Source: Plazaster borealis (taxonomy: Eukaryota; Echinodermata; Asteroidea; Forcipulatida; Labidiasteridae). From it: a stretch of 64,000 nt of DNA. The DNA lies in the NCBI GenBank assembly GCA_021014325.1, contig JAJGQC010000635.1, positions 1 through 64,000 of the forward strand. The letters are read 5' to 3'. Position 1 is the stretch's first letter. Each line of letters starts with the position of its first letter. Both the position numbers and the translations under genes were made by a program. Below, one piece after another: positions 10,357-21,342 of this stretch. Under the pieces are notes generated by a model, which had not been told where the DNA came from, searched no databases, and saw only the letters and a list, made by a program, of their open reading frames with translations.

Positions 10357-12413
10357 GGCGTGACATCCTTTTAGACCCGGTTCCCAAAGAAGCCCGGTGT
10401 TTGTCCGGTACGAAATTCCCCCGGTGTTAGCCTTAAGTTGCTATGGTCACTGAAGCATATCGCTTATGAGGCCTGTGGTTTCTGGCTCTGGCGCCACACA
10501 AAAGACAGCTTAGGCGGATTAAGGGCTATTGTTATAGGTTTACTTATTTGAAGGTTAATGTTTTGGATTGAGAGCAATGTAATTTGTGTATTTATATTAT
10601 TGTTAAACTGTATTTTCGAAAATAAAGGCATATATATATATTGCACCAGCCACAGGAATTTAATGTCGCCGTCCACACTTACTGTGCGCCACTCAGAGCA
10701 CTGAGTGTACCACGCCAACTTCTTGGACTCGTCCGTAAAGGATTGGTTTGACCATGTAGAAAGACTCACACAATGTTGCAACTGGAGTAACCTCTGTCGT
10801 AATCGTACCGCTCTGTCCGAGTTGTGCAAAACAGCACACATTCAGAGAAATCTGGTTCCCAGATGTTTTTAAAGATAGGTTCAATGCCGCTGAAGGGGTA
10901 CCAAACGAAGTGAGCCCTCAATCGCTGCAAACACACCGTGTTCAAAATATAATGTTCCGTAGTAAGGATATAATACCAGAAGAAGAAAAAAACCATACAC
11001 ACACACACAATTTGTCTTAATTAGTTTTTTCATATATTTAATCTCACACCAAACTGGAAATGAGCTTCCATGGTTGTGGTACAAAAGATATTTATCAACA
11101 ACTAATCCCTTAACAATAGAGCGATCCGGCCAGCCAGAAGAAGAAACCGCACAACGCCCAATCTCGGCAGCAACTGTGGTAGCTTCTAGACCCCGCTTAC
11201 ACTAGATTCAGAAAGCCGGATCAGACCGGTTCTGATCCGCAATGTGGATTAACGGCTAGTGTAAACGCAAAAGCCGGATCAGACCCGGTTCAAGACCCGC
11301 AATTTTAATCCACCTTCGAGGAGGGTTGAATCCGCAATTGGGGGATCAGATCCGCAAAGTGGATTCCAAATACAAGTGTAAACGCAAAGGTGGATCAGAC
11401 CCCGCATTTCGATGTGGTCTTTTCCGGTTTGCTACAATAATGGCGCGCTTTTGCTTGTGCTTTGCTGGGACATCCCTTGCTGTTTATTTGTGCGTGTCTT
11501 CGTTGTTGTGTCATGCACGGTGCACATGGACTGTGCGTGTGTGAAACGTTTTGTCGTTTTCAGTGTTATACATACATCGTCATGCTCGGAGCTTGACTAA
11601 GTTAATGCTGTATTTTGTAAATTTTCCCATCTCTTTCTACCTCCATGGTCGTTGTATCCGTCATCTTTCCAACTCAATTAATTCAATTCTACCTCCACGA
11701 TTGAACGTTGCGATCTGTAAAAAGTGGAGCCTCGATTGTTATTCCTATACACATTCCCGAATCCCGACCACGCGGGAATTTCCCTGGCACCTACGCTTCC
11801 CCACTACATGCTACACGCCGTTCCTTCATCCCCTCCTAACAATAAAGTATAGCACACTGGGAGCAAGCACATCCGCGGGATCAAGGTGATGAATACAATG
11901 GGAAAATACATCGCTTTTTAGTGAGTTTCTTGTAATTGTATATTCCTTAAACTGATTTTAATGTTTCAATGTTTTTGAATTGAATTGAAAATATGGCGCG
12001 CTGTAATTCTGACCTTTGATCTGTTTCACCTAACCTGAGCTCTACATCCGGTCCAAAAGTGGGATCGGAGCCGGATCAAGCTTATAGTGTAAACACGGGA
12101 TCTTGATCTGTGGTCGTAAAAAAATGCCAGATCTCAATCCACCATTCATGGATCTAGTGTAAACAGGATCCACCTTTCATGGATCTAGTGTAAACGTGGT
12201 GCTATTGTCAAGTGCACCACCACAGATTAGCGCTATTCAATTGCTTCTTTTGTTGAGCTTTAACTATAACTCTCAAGAGCCAGGGGTTCTCCAGACTTCT
12301 TAATCCCTACTCCTCCGGTACTGTTTGAACTTCTCTTCGGTTTAGAATACCGGGTAAAGACCAGGTAAGCAACCGGGCGTTAAAAAAAAGGGTTTCTAAA
12401 AGGATGTCACGCC
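10357..12413. mobile_element. 2.06-kb TTA-flanked DNA element, PIF/Harbinger-like ends
   Basis: The terminal inverted repeat GGCGTGACATCCTTTTAGA (10357-10375) and its exact complement (12395-12413) are flanked by TTA at 10354-10356 and 12414-12416. Removing the element and one TTA restores a normal unit of the ~146-bp tandem array. A 3-bp TTA duplication with G-rich ends is the PIF/Harbinger signature. Frames inside (for example minus strand 10841-10464, plus strand 11551-11889) show no DDE transposase or Myb motif I can recognise, so it appears non-autonomous. Confidence 0.8.
11190..12198. mobile_element. nested foldback rich in 'agtgtaaacg' inverted repeats
   Basis: Within the TTA element, the left side (from 11190: CTTACACTAGAT) and right side (GATCTAGTGTAAACG to 12198) are inverted. 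Many further 'gccggatcaga' and 'tagtgtaaac' repeats lie in both orientations at 11200-11400 and 12040-12195. The middle is AT-rich with no recognised gene. Ends are imperfect and no clear target duplication was found, so the limits are approximate. Confidence 0.5.
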
Positions 12414-12416
12414 TTA

Positions 12417-12799
12417 CAACCAAAATTTGATGTCCTGCTATAATGGTGTCAACAATTGTCACATGATGTCATCTTAAAGGTGGAGTTTTAAAAGGAGCAG
12501 CTCTGTGTTTCGATTGCAAACGAACACTCCGCTCTAGTTGTATTTGAACTTCTTGTTTGGACCAGAACAATAGGTAAAAGTTGTGTCATGTGTTTGAATA
12601 AAATGTCAAATGTCAAATGTTACAAGACGGCACAAAAAATATTTTTTTGACATGTGGTTCAGGACAGTTATTGGCAAAAAATTAATTAGAGAAATCCAAT
12701 GACTTCACGTGGGACAAGAAAGTTGTTAACGTCTTCAGGTTTGATACTGTAGCTTAATCAAAATGCCGCGCAGTGCGGCAATCTCCGACACAGTGCAGT
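12417..12799. mobile_element. end of the split tandem unit, then HINE-like DNA
   Basis: 12417-12500 completes the ~146-bp unit interrupted at 10356. From about 12540 it changes to one unit of the HINE-like tandem repeat ('gaacttcttgtttggaccagaa...ggt', 'acaagacggcacaaa') and then to a block matching 17460-17575 ('gagaaatccaatgacttYacgtgggacaag'). The block breaks off at 12799 where the LINE begins and resumes at about 15305. Confidence 0.65.
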
Positions 12800-15335
12800 C
12801 ATCATCATCATGTCGGTTTTAAGGCCGTTGTCCAGTCTGTTCTGGGTTGGCCTGCTTTCTCCCTATGGCTCTCCTCCACTTGGCTCTGTCCGTCGCATCC
12901 CTTGCATTGACTCTAAGCAGTTGCATGTCATTTGACACAGAACTCTGCCACGTCTTGAGCGGTCGGCTGACGGGTGTGGGCCCACCCACAGTTACGTTGG
13001 TACACCTCTTGACCCAGTTGACATCCTCCTTTCTCTCCACATGACCAAACCACCTCAGCCTGTGCCTCTTCAAAACAGTGCCGATCCCCTCCACTCCGAC
13101 TCTCCTCCTCAGCTCCTCACTTGACAGCCTGTCAGCCAGAGACACCCCACACATCCACCTGATCATTCTCATCTCTGCTCGCTCCATCTGCTGGATGTGC
13201 CCCACCCTTGTGGGCCATGTCTCGCAGCCGTACACCATGCAGCTTTGGACACAGGCGGTGTATACCTGGCCCTTCATCTTCAGGGCGGCGCCTTGGATGT
13301 CGAAAATGGGGCCAGCTCCTGAACTTCTTCCACCCACTCCTCACGCGTGATGTCACTGCTGCATCTGATCCTCCTCAGCACCCAGCATGTCACCCAGGTA
13401 GCAGAACGACTCCACCACCTCATACGTGTCGCCGCAGACCTCCAGACCCGCTTCTCTCTCCTCCGGCCGTGACTATCACCCCGACATCTCTTACAGGAGA
13501 ACGTGGCGCTGGCAGCCTGTAGTTTACCCTTCACGCAACTACATCGCCTGTGCACCCACTTCCTACATGTTGTACACTGGATTGAGTTGGCAGCTACACC
13601 TTCCCACACACACCACACGGCCATGCACCAGAGCTCCTCTATGGCCCACCGCTGGCTCGACTAACCATCACCTTGGTCTTCCCAGCATTGATCTTCAGAC
13701 CCTTAGATTCCAGACACGCCTCCATGCTGCCATCTTTGCCTGTAACTGCTGTCTTGTCTCTGCTTTAAGAAGCAGGTCATACGCTTACTGCAGTTCCCAG
13801 GGCAACCATTCTCGCGTCTCACTGGTCACCTCGTGCGTCTCAGTAGCTAACAGGAGGGGGCTCAGTACCGAGCCCTGGTGTACACCAACCTTCACCTCAA
13901 AACTCCTACTATCCCCTGTGCCTGTCCTCGCCACTGTACTAGCACCAGTGTACAACATCATCACTGCTCTCACCAGCCATTCCTCCACACCCCGCTTCCT
14001 CAAGGCCCATCGCACAAGCTCCTTGGCACCCGGTCAAAAGCCTTCTCAAGATCCACAAACCCGAGGTAGAGCTTCTTCTTCTTGGCCAGAAATTTTTCCT
14101 GCAGCTGTCGGACAATGACAATGAAAATGGCGTCAGTAGTTCCTCTACCCGGCATAAAGCCGAACTGCATCTCGTCAATCTCCACCTGCATCCTCAGACG
14201 TGCCTCAAGTACTCTCTCCCACACCTTCATCGCCTGCTCCAAGATCTTGATGGCCCTGAAAGAACCACACACCAATGGGTCACCCTTGCCCTTGAACAGG
14301 GAACCAAGATGCTGTTCTGCCAATCTGTGGGAATACGGCCTTCTGCCAAAATGGAATTGCACAAGGCCGCCAACCACTGTACACTGACACCTGCAGAGGC
14401 CTTCAACATCTCACTAACCACTCCAGATGGACCAGCGGCCTTCCCAGACTTGGTGTGCTTCAGTGCCTGAGCCACCTCCCATTCTTCGATAAGGCAAAAT
14501 GGACCCTCCACCACTTCACTTTCCACCTCCCTGTCCCTCTCATTCTCCACATTGAGCAGCCGCTCCATGTATCTCCTCCACACCTACTGCACACCTTCAC
14601 TATCCGTCACGATGTTACCATCCTCATCCGTGACACAGCTCGCACCAGTCACATCCTGCCGCTCCTTCGCCATCTGATTGGCAATCTTAAAGAAGTGCCT
14701 CCTACCCTCACCACTCCGTAGATCCGCTGCAAACTCCCTTCTCTTGGCATCTTGTGCCATCCACACCTGTCTCTGTGATATTCGCTTGCCTCGAGGTACG
14801 CTAACCTATCCGTCTCCTCGTCCGATGACTTCCATATATTAAAGCGGCGCCTCTTCTCATCAACTGCATTCCTGACCTCTTCGGTCCACCACCATGACTC
14901 CTTGTGCCTAGGCTCACCCTTCGTCCACCCACAGACCTCTTCTGCAGCTTGCAACCTGATATTCCTTGGCACAGACCACCTACTATCCACACTCTCCTCC
15001 ATCACAGCCTGCTCTGCCAATTCCTCAACCTTCGCTCTAAACCTCTTGCTCACATCCTCCTTGGCTAACCGCCACACTCGCAATCTCGGCACTTGCTTCT
15101 TCTTCATCTTCCTAGCACCAACCAGAGCCAGAGCCAGGTCACCAACGACAAGACGGTGCTGTGAAACACACTCTTCACTTGCGATGACCTTGACATTCTT
15201 CACCATGGTGCGGTCCCCTTTCCTGACCAGGAAGTCGATAGCACTTTTGCATCCACCGGAACTGTACGTCACCAGCTGGTTGGAGGAGCAATACCGGTAC
15301 AGCAAGCTATATAGCCATGGTGTCTGATTTTTCAC
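12800..15335 (-). pseudogene. RTE-like LINE remnant: endonuclease end, RT, PHD-like finger, C-terminus
   Basis: Minus-strand blocks in order: the C-terminal half of an APE-type endonuclease with the ECVSQHRL motif (15335-15150), a linker, RT blocks with FKGKGDPLVCGS, GFMPGRGTTDAIF and DLEKAFDRVPR (14377-14000), VHQGSVLSPLL (about 13880), and GLKINAGKTKVM (about 13690). Then comes a Cys/His cluster like a PHD finger (about 13615-13470) and a long C-terminal frame with MIRWMCGVSLADRLSSEELRRR (13337-12819). Motif C is damaged (AYDLLL where YADDLLL is expected, about 13770). The 3' end is a short (ATG)n-type tail (12800-12812), as in RTE elements. It is 5' truncated and shifted in frame several times. 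Confidence 0.85.
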
Positions 15336-15339
15336 TTAA

Positions 15340-15917
15340 TCGTAACACATCGTGGAAATACATTTGTACTTTGATTAGTTTTATTGGCCTGGAATGACTC
15401 TTAGTAAAAGCATTCGTGCTTTCAAATGAACTTAATTTGAAAAGTTGTGTTTTTTACCAACCAAATACTTACACTTTTCAGAGCCATGAGTTTTGTACAC
15501 ACATACAAAACGCGCAATAAATGACGTAATTGTGACATTGTCTGGCATTTTAGGCCATCAAATAGTTGAACAGTATCCCACAAGTATATAATCGAAAAAA
15601 GTTTGATGAACGGACATATACTTTTTGAGATATGGTGGTCTCAAGATTGGCTAAATAAATATTCATGTCATTATAACTAAGTAAACTAATTAATTAATTT
15701 AAGCTAATTAGACTCAACAACAACTTCATGACCTAAGCTTTTATATGATATAGGATCTGATTCTTTTGTACTAAGCTAACTGTAACTTTTGGAGCTCACA
15801 AAATGCGTGTACAACACCTTTTGGTTTTAAGCGGAAGGAAAGAATAAGAAGAAGAAGAAGAAAAGAAAAATCTTGACAAAAACAATAGCTGTTCCGACTA
15901 CTATGTCGGAACAGCTA
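15340..15917 (-). mobile_element. HINE-like element, 5' part with microsatellite and hairpin
   Basis: It resumes the block interrupted at 12799 and contains the conserved segments 'ttttaatggcctggaa', 'acacatacaaaacgcgcaa' and 'attcatgtcattataactaag', an (AAG)n microsatellite (about 15845-15865), a 'tcttgacaaaaacaat' box and the hairpin AGCTGTTCCGAC / GTCGGAACAGCT (about 15888-15916). The minus strand is the sense of the element, so the hairpin marks its beginning. The next copy starts two bases further on at 15919. Confidence 0.65.
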
Positions 15918-15918
15918 A

Positions 15919-18170
15919 CTAGCCTTATGTGTTTGTCCTTAGGACAAACAAAAAGCTGTTCCGTTTTTGTACTTTGATTAAACTCTCCAGACCTTGAAAG
16001 TTGGTCTGACTTTGAGATAGAAGACCCTTGACCTTTGACAGGCCCTTTTTTACTTCAATTGTGCCCAAAACCCTTAACCTGATCTTCATTCTGATTCTGA
16101 CCCTGAAACTGATTTTAAACCTGACCCTGACCCCAACTTGTACCTTCATTTTAACTGAACCATGTACTCTCACCCCCACCTAGTTAAAAATTAATTTTTT
16201 TTTAAAACTTGAACTTCCTGTTTGGACCGGAATAAAGGTCAAATTTGGAACGCGTTTTTGAATAAATTGTTCAATGTGCCATTAGCTACAAATATGCCAC
16301 ACAAATTATGACTTGATGACATAAGGTTCAGAAAATGTGATTATTTACATTTGAACTTCCTGTTTGGACCAGAAGGAAAGGTCAAATTGGGTCACGTTTT
16401 TGAATATAATGTCAATATGTCATAAGCTACAAGATGGCACAAAGATTATGACTCTATGCCACGGTTCAGGAGATGATTTTTTTTTATTTGAACTTCCTGT
16501 TTGGACCGGAACGAAAGGTCAAAATAGGGTCATGTTTTTCAATAACATTTCAAAGCTGTCATAAGCTACAAAACGGCACAAAGGTTATGACTTTATGACA
16601 TGTGTTTCAGGAGATATGATTTGTTTACTTTTAGAGCTTCCTGTTTGGACCGGAACTAAAGGTCAAAGTGGGGTCATGTTTTTAAATAAAATGTCAAATA
16701 TGTCAAATGTTACAAGACATCACAAACATTACAAATTAATGACATCTTGCTCACAGGAGATATGATTTTTTGAATTTTAGAGCTCCCTGTTTGGACCGGA
16801 AGTAAAGGTCAATGTGGCGTCATCTTTTTGAATAAAATGGCACAAGTGCTGTAAGCTACAAGACAGTACTGGTAAACATTACGACTCAATGACATGTGGT
16901 TCAGGAGATAAGATTTTTTTAAGTAATAAGTATTGAATTACCGTAACTTGACACCTGATGACGTCACGATGAAAAAAAATGTGTTTTTCACACTAACAAG
17001 TTTTATAAGGGAGAAGATGGTATGTAACTTATCCTCATCTAATGCCTTTAAACGAAAACCCTAAACAGACATAGGAATTGCTGTTCAAGCACAAATCGAA
17101 TGGGCTATACACTTACTATAGGTCTTCTCTCAGTTAAGATCAAGGTAATCTCTGATGCATTGCTGTGATTGCGCAATCAGCAAGCTAGCAATGGTGTCCC
17201 ATTTGTCACTTAATCGTTACATATCGTAGAAATACATTGAATAGTTTTAATGGCCTGGAATAACTCTTAGTAAATGTGTAGATTTACAAACGTTAATAGA
17301 GGGCGCTGTAACATGTGGCGACCTCATAAAATCTAGTAATTGAAAGCTTGACTCTCTTATGGATTCCATACATTATAACATAAGAGAACACATACATGTA
17401 GTGCAACCTGCCACAATTTTATTTACCACACAGGCCATAGGACAGGAGTTGTCGCGAGAGAAATCCAATGACTTTACGTGGGACAAGAAAGTTGTTAATA
17501 ATGTCTTCATGTTTAATACTGTAAGCTTATTCAAAATGCGGCGCAGTACGGCAATCCCCGACACAATGCAGTGATTGCGAAATAAATTTGTACTTTAATT
17601 AGTTTTAATGGCCTGGAATAATTCTTAGGAAAGAGCATTTGTGTTTTCAAAATGATTTGTGTATTATAGGTATCTAAAACTGAACTTAATTTGAAAAGTT
17701 GTGTTTTTTGACCTACCAAATTCTTACACTTTTCAGTGCCATGGGTTTTGTACACACATACAAAACGCGCAATAAATGATGTCACAGTGACGTCGTCCGG
17801 CATTTTAGGCCAACAAACAGTCAAACAGTATCCCACAAGCATATAATCGAAAAAAGTTTGATAATCGGCTGATACTTTTTGAGATATGGTGGTCCACAGA
17901 TTGGCTAATTCAATATTCCTGTCATTATAACTTAGTAAACTAATCAATTAAGTTAAGCTTACATTTAACTAAAACTACACGACCTAAGCTTTTATATAGG
18001 GTCTACATGTAACTCTCTTGTACTAAGCTAAGTATGACTTTTGGAAGCCACAAATTCGTGTATCAATCAAATGAGATTTTTGACAGAGGGAAAGAAAAAG
18101 AAGAAGGGGGAAGAAGAAAAACAAATAAAAATCTTGACGAAAACAATACATGTGTAGCTATTCCAACTAC
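15919..18170 (-). mobile_element. HINE-like element, near-complete copy (2.25 kb)
   Basis: On the minus strand it ends with handle CGGAACAGCT (complement of 15954-15963), a hairpin with 8-bp stem GTTTGTCC / GGACAAAC (15931-15949) and CTAG (15919-15922), followed by TT. The middle carries five tandem units (about 16200-16920). Beyond that are the conserved body blocks (16930-18060), a purine-rich microsatellite (18080-18125) and a 'tcttgacgaaaacaat' box with a weaker hairpin (18145-18170). No open frame spans it and no Rep/helicase is present, so it would depend on another element. Confidence 0.65.
16200..16920. repeat. five ~142-bp tandem units with CCGGAA...AGGTCA cores
   Basis: 'cttcctgtttggaccgga-(g)-taaaggtca' recurs at about 16211, 16353, 16490, 16634 and 16780, spacing 137-146 bp. 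Each unit continues with 'ataaaatgtcaaatatgtc' and 'agctacaagatggcacaaagattatgac'. Related units with periods of about 130-145 bp are at 21890-22240, 29520-30310, 31090-31430, 39720-40110 and 43080-43570. Confidence 0.85.
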
Positions 18171-19258
18171 ACTTGGCAAGTGTGTAAAAATTCCCTACTT
18201 CCCAAACTCAATTTTAAAAAAACCCAGCGAGTGACAAAAAACTGCTCCAAAATCTATTGAAGACCTCTTCAGTATACTTTAAACTCACATGAGGTACGCA
18301 GGAGATGTTGCTGGTTAATATGGAGGTACGATTGTGTCATACAGTATATATTTCTAAAAAAGATAAATATTTGGCTGAAAGGATGTCAAAAATCGTCCAC
18401 TCGCGACTTCTGTTGAGTCCACCTCGCTCAGCTGTTGAGCACATTCAACAGATTTGCACAACGTGTTTGACAAACTTGTGCGCAATCTGTAGTTTGCGCT
18501 CTGCAGAATTGGCAGCTCAATCTGCCGATCAAGCAAAACTATGTGCAATCTGCGGACTGCGCTCTGTCTACACACATGCGCGCTGTGCATTGAATTGTTG
18601 GTATTTTTTGCAGGCCTGTGAGCGACCCTTAAAAAAAGAGCTGAAAAACTACATGATGTAAGAATGATCGTGGAATGTCAAGTGAGCGCGCTTATGCATT
18701 TACGCTGGTCAAATTGGGGCACCCCATTGATCCAGTAACTAGGCTTATTTCACATTATTGTAGTTGTACATTACTGTTGCCAAGCATATATAAGGCCAAA
18801 AAGTGAGAAAAGTGAAGAAGAAAAAAATGAAGGAAACAAAATGGGGAAAAACGGGGGAAAAAAAGGGGGAAAACGGAAATAAAAATCGGCAAAAAGGAAA
18901 GCGGATATCCGCTTAAAGCGCAGATTTCACAGGCCTGTTTTTGCTCGGTAGAATAGTCATATGAACCCGTTACACACAACGGCCATGGATCACAAAATCA
19001 TGAGACTCAAACCTTGAAAATAAATTTGTCTTGATGTCTTCTTATTTCAATTGTGTTTAAAATGTGTTAAGTTGGTCAAAGTCAGACATTTTGTCCAAGG
19101 TACAATAATTGTTTTTATTTATTTTTTATTTTTTTATATATTTTTAATTCTTTCCCTTTTCAAGCCGAATAAAAAGTTTAGGTCGTGGCTTAAAGTTAGG
19201 GTCGGTCGGGTAACCGAAAACAGAACATTTTTATTTTTTTTGCCTCATTAAAAACTAA
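18171..19258. other. unassigned DNA with purine-rich block
   Basis: A 118-codon plus-strand frame at 18305-18661 contains a repeated 'LCAICxLRS' peptide, which comes from an imperfect DNA repeat ('ctgtgcgcaatctg' type, about 18475-18570) and not from a known domain. 18785-18905 is strongly purine-rich and ends in a palindrome around 'agcggatatccgct'. 19110-19165 is T-rich. No supported gene. Confidence 0.4.
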
Positions 19259-19307
19259 TAATCTTGACAGAATCAACAGCTGTTCCGACTGAAAGGTCGG
19301 AACGGCT
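19259..19307 (-). mobile_element. HINE-like 5' box and hairpin, isolated
   Basis: 'atcttgacagaatcaac' is followed by AGCTGTTCCGAC-tgaaag-GTCGGAACGGCT (19278-19307), a 12-bp stem with one wobble pair. It abuts the C-terminal codons of the LINE that follows. The rest of the element is not clearly present to its left. Confidence 0.6.
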
Positions 19308-20560
19308 TACAACATCAGACAGGATTTAAACAGATGGCTTTAAGTCGGCAGGGGACAAATTACAGCAGCGTCTCTAATGTGTTAGGAATAGTGTCCCACA
19401 GTCTCAGGAACGGCGGGACGGAGCGTGAAGTCATAAATCTGTACGAACGGGAAGATGGCAGAATGTGAGCGTGTCAAGATGACGAGGGTTGATGACAATC
19501 TTGTTTCTTAAGGAATTGCAGAATGAAATGCCGTGTAAAACCTTAAAAACAAAGGAACATACATGTAACAAATAATAATGCTTATTGGTAAGTGTGTGAC
19601 AGTTAAGCTGCTGTAATCTGTCTTCGTACAACATTTCTCCTAGTCTTTGGCATAGAGCGAGACGAGCAGCTGTCTGTTTGACCCCCTCAAGCTTCTGCTG
19701 ATCTATTGTGAGACCCAGATATTGAACAGAGTTGGTGGTGTTTAGAGGAATGTTTCCTAGATTATACAGTGTAGGGTTGATATTACGGCTTCAAGTGATA
19801 CGCATGACTTTAGTTTTACCAGCATTGCAAGTCATAACGTTAACGTCACACCAGTGTTTAAGCCTATTTAGATTTGTCTGAAGCTCAAGTTCATCATCAG
19901 GACAATGTACATGTATGGCACGATATTAGAGGATATCATCAGCAAATAAAACACAATTGGAGGAAGTCGAATTGGAAATGTCATGAACAAAGAGGTTAAC
20001 AAAAGTGGACCAAGTACACTACCCTGTTGAATGCCAGAAGTAACATCCACTGAAAGAGGGCCTGTCGACTGCGACCGGTCAAAAAAGATCTAATCCAATG
20101 CCACAACCCACCATGCAACTTCTATGCTTTACAAAGCCATGTTGATTGGAGTTGAGGTTTAAAATTAAATGTTGTAAAATGGTCATTAATGGCTAGAGAT
20201 TATCCGCTCAAGAACTTTACATAATACAGATGTCAGAGCGACGGGCCTATAATTGGTTTAAAAAGATTTGTCCCCCTTTTTGTAAACAGGTGTTTTATTG
20301 GCGCATCGCCAGGTGTCTGGTAGTACTCCTGCACTCAGTGATGCACCAAACAACAAACTGAGAATATGAGATATTTTGGGAGTAATTTATTAAGAATACC
20401 AAGTAATATACCATCAGGTCCAGGAAATTTATTGGAAGGGAGTTTACGAAGCAAAGCAGCAATTTGCCGTGCACAAACATCAATGCGATAAGCAAGAAAA
20501 TGGGAAGCAAGCAAGGAGGAGGGTTGCGGAAATGAACTGGCAGGTTAACATACAGAAGAA
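19308..20560 (-). pseudogene. LINE reverse-transcriptase remnant (CR1/Jockey superfamily)
   Basis: Minus-strand blocks: 'LRKLPSNKFPGPDGI' (about 20440-20400, spread over two frames), 'YKKGDK', and 'NYRPVALTSVLCKVLE' (about 20260-20200). These are followed by 'VTSGIQQGSVLGPLL' (20050-20000), an FADD box reached after a frameshift (about 19945), 'NAGKTKVMRIT' (about 19820-19790) and the C-terminal 'YEDRLQQLNCHTL' block (19634-19431). The coding similarity runs right up to the hairpin at 19307. Multiple frameshifts and stops; endonuclease absent. Motif C (FADD) is intact in sequence but out of frame. Confidence 0.8.
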
Positions 20561-21084
20561 AAATAATTAATGAAAGCTAGTAATTGTATCAGGATGGGTC
20601 AATTTAAAGTTGTTATGATTAATTGATGGTGGAGGAGGTGACTGTTTACAGCTTCTACTAAATGACAAAAATTTGCATCAGTTATCATCAGATTCAAATA
20701 ATAAATTAAACAGAGTTTTAAACAAAATTGAATTACTTGAAATGTACACAATTGCACTGTCATTATCGCAAAAGTGGTCTTCATATTATTGTCAAAAAAA
20801 GAGGGGGGAACAGTACTGCTTTTATACGGCTTTTATACGGCTGGAAGTAAAACTAACTCCAAAGATCACGTAATTTATTCAAACCAAATAATATCTGGTT
20901 TGGATAAATCATGTGAACTTAATGTTTTGAAAAATGCTCAGAAACGACCAAATTTGATGGTTTCTTTCAGGAAATGTTCTACTCTACTCCTGGAGGACCT
21001 TTGAGTCTTATATTGGTCTATTTTGTAGCCTAAATAGCCCAACAAAGCCGCACTTTAACAACTTACAGTCATATTATAACTTAC
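20561..21084. other. presumed start of PDE8 intron 1; no other feature
   Basis: AT-rich sequence between the LINE and the PDE8 donor site. Short frames on both strands have no motif. A short direct repeat, 'ttttatacggc' twice, is at 20819-20841. Confidence 0.4.
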
Positions 21085-21342
21085 CTTCATACTGACAGTT
21101 GATTTACTGGTTTGTGTTTCAGCTTCAATACTTATAGTTCCTCTTCGCTCTTTCTTATGAAAAACTGCAACTGTTGTGCCTGTGGCGGATAGTCCAGTAT
21201 CGGACAACTCAGCTGTATTACTTGTCCTTATATGTACAATTTGTTGCTGACTGAATGAAGGCTTTGGAGAGTTTGAATCATCTGAATCTCGACAGTACAC
21301 CACACCACTTTGAGATACTGTAATGCTTGGAGCACAGCCCAT
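21085..21342 (-). CDS. PDE8: PDE8-type cAMP phosphodiesterase, first coding exon
   Basis: The minus-strand frame begins [20 protein letters not shown] and ends in an AETQT-containing segment. Both features and their order match the N-terminus of vertebrate PDE8B as I know it. PDE8 is a high-affinity cAMP-specific phosphodiesterase with REC-like, PAS and HD-type catalytic domains, all encoded by later exons. Met-Gly-Cys is a likely N-myristoylation/palmitoylation signal for membrane attachment. The start is supported by an in-frame TAG 15 bp upstream. The exon is 86 codons and ends in phase 0 at ATGAAG, followed by a consensus donor GTAAGT (21084-21079). A possible 5'-UTR acceptor (TTTTTATTCTAG) lies just upstream, ending at 21355. 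The next exon was not found in the window, so intron 1 probably exceeds 21 kb. The codons are clean, unlike the surrounding relics. Confidence 0.85.

Noticed and set aside
13426..14118. 230-codon plus-strand frame
   Set aside because: It is the antisense shadow of the RTE-like LINE RT.
15888..15949. stem-loops as transcription terminators
   Set aside because: The DNA is clearly animal; the hairpins recur as fixed parts of a dispersed element.
16200..16920. CRISPR-like array
   Set aside because: Units are ~142 bp and diverged over their whole length, without a repeat/spacer pattern.
17531..17947. 138-codon minus-strand frame
   Set aside because: It lies wholly within conserved HINE-like blocks and the frame is not kept in the other copies.
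18305..18661. Cys-rich 118-codon frame resembling a zinc-binding protein
   Set aside because: The repeated LCAIC peptide reflects a DNA repeat; the spacing of Cys does not fit a known finger.
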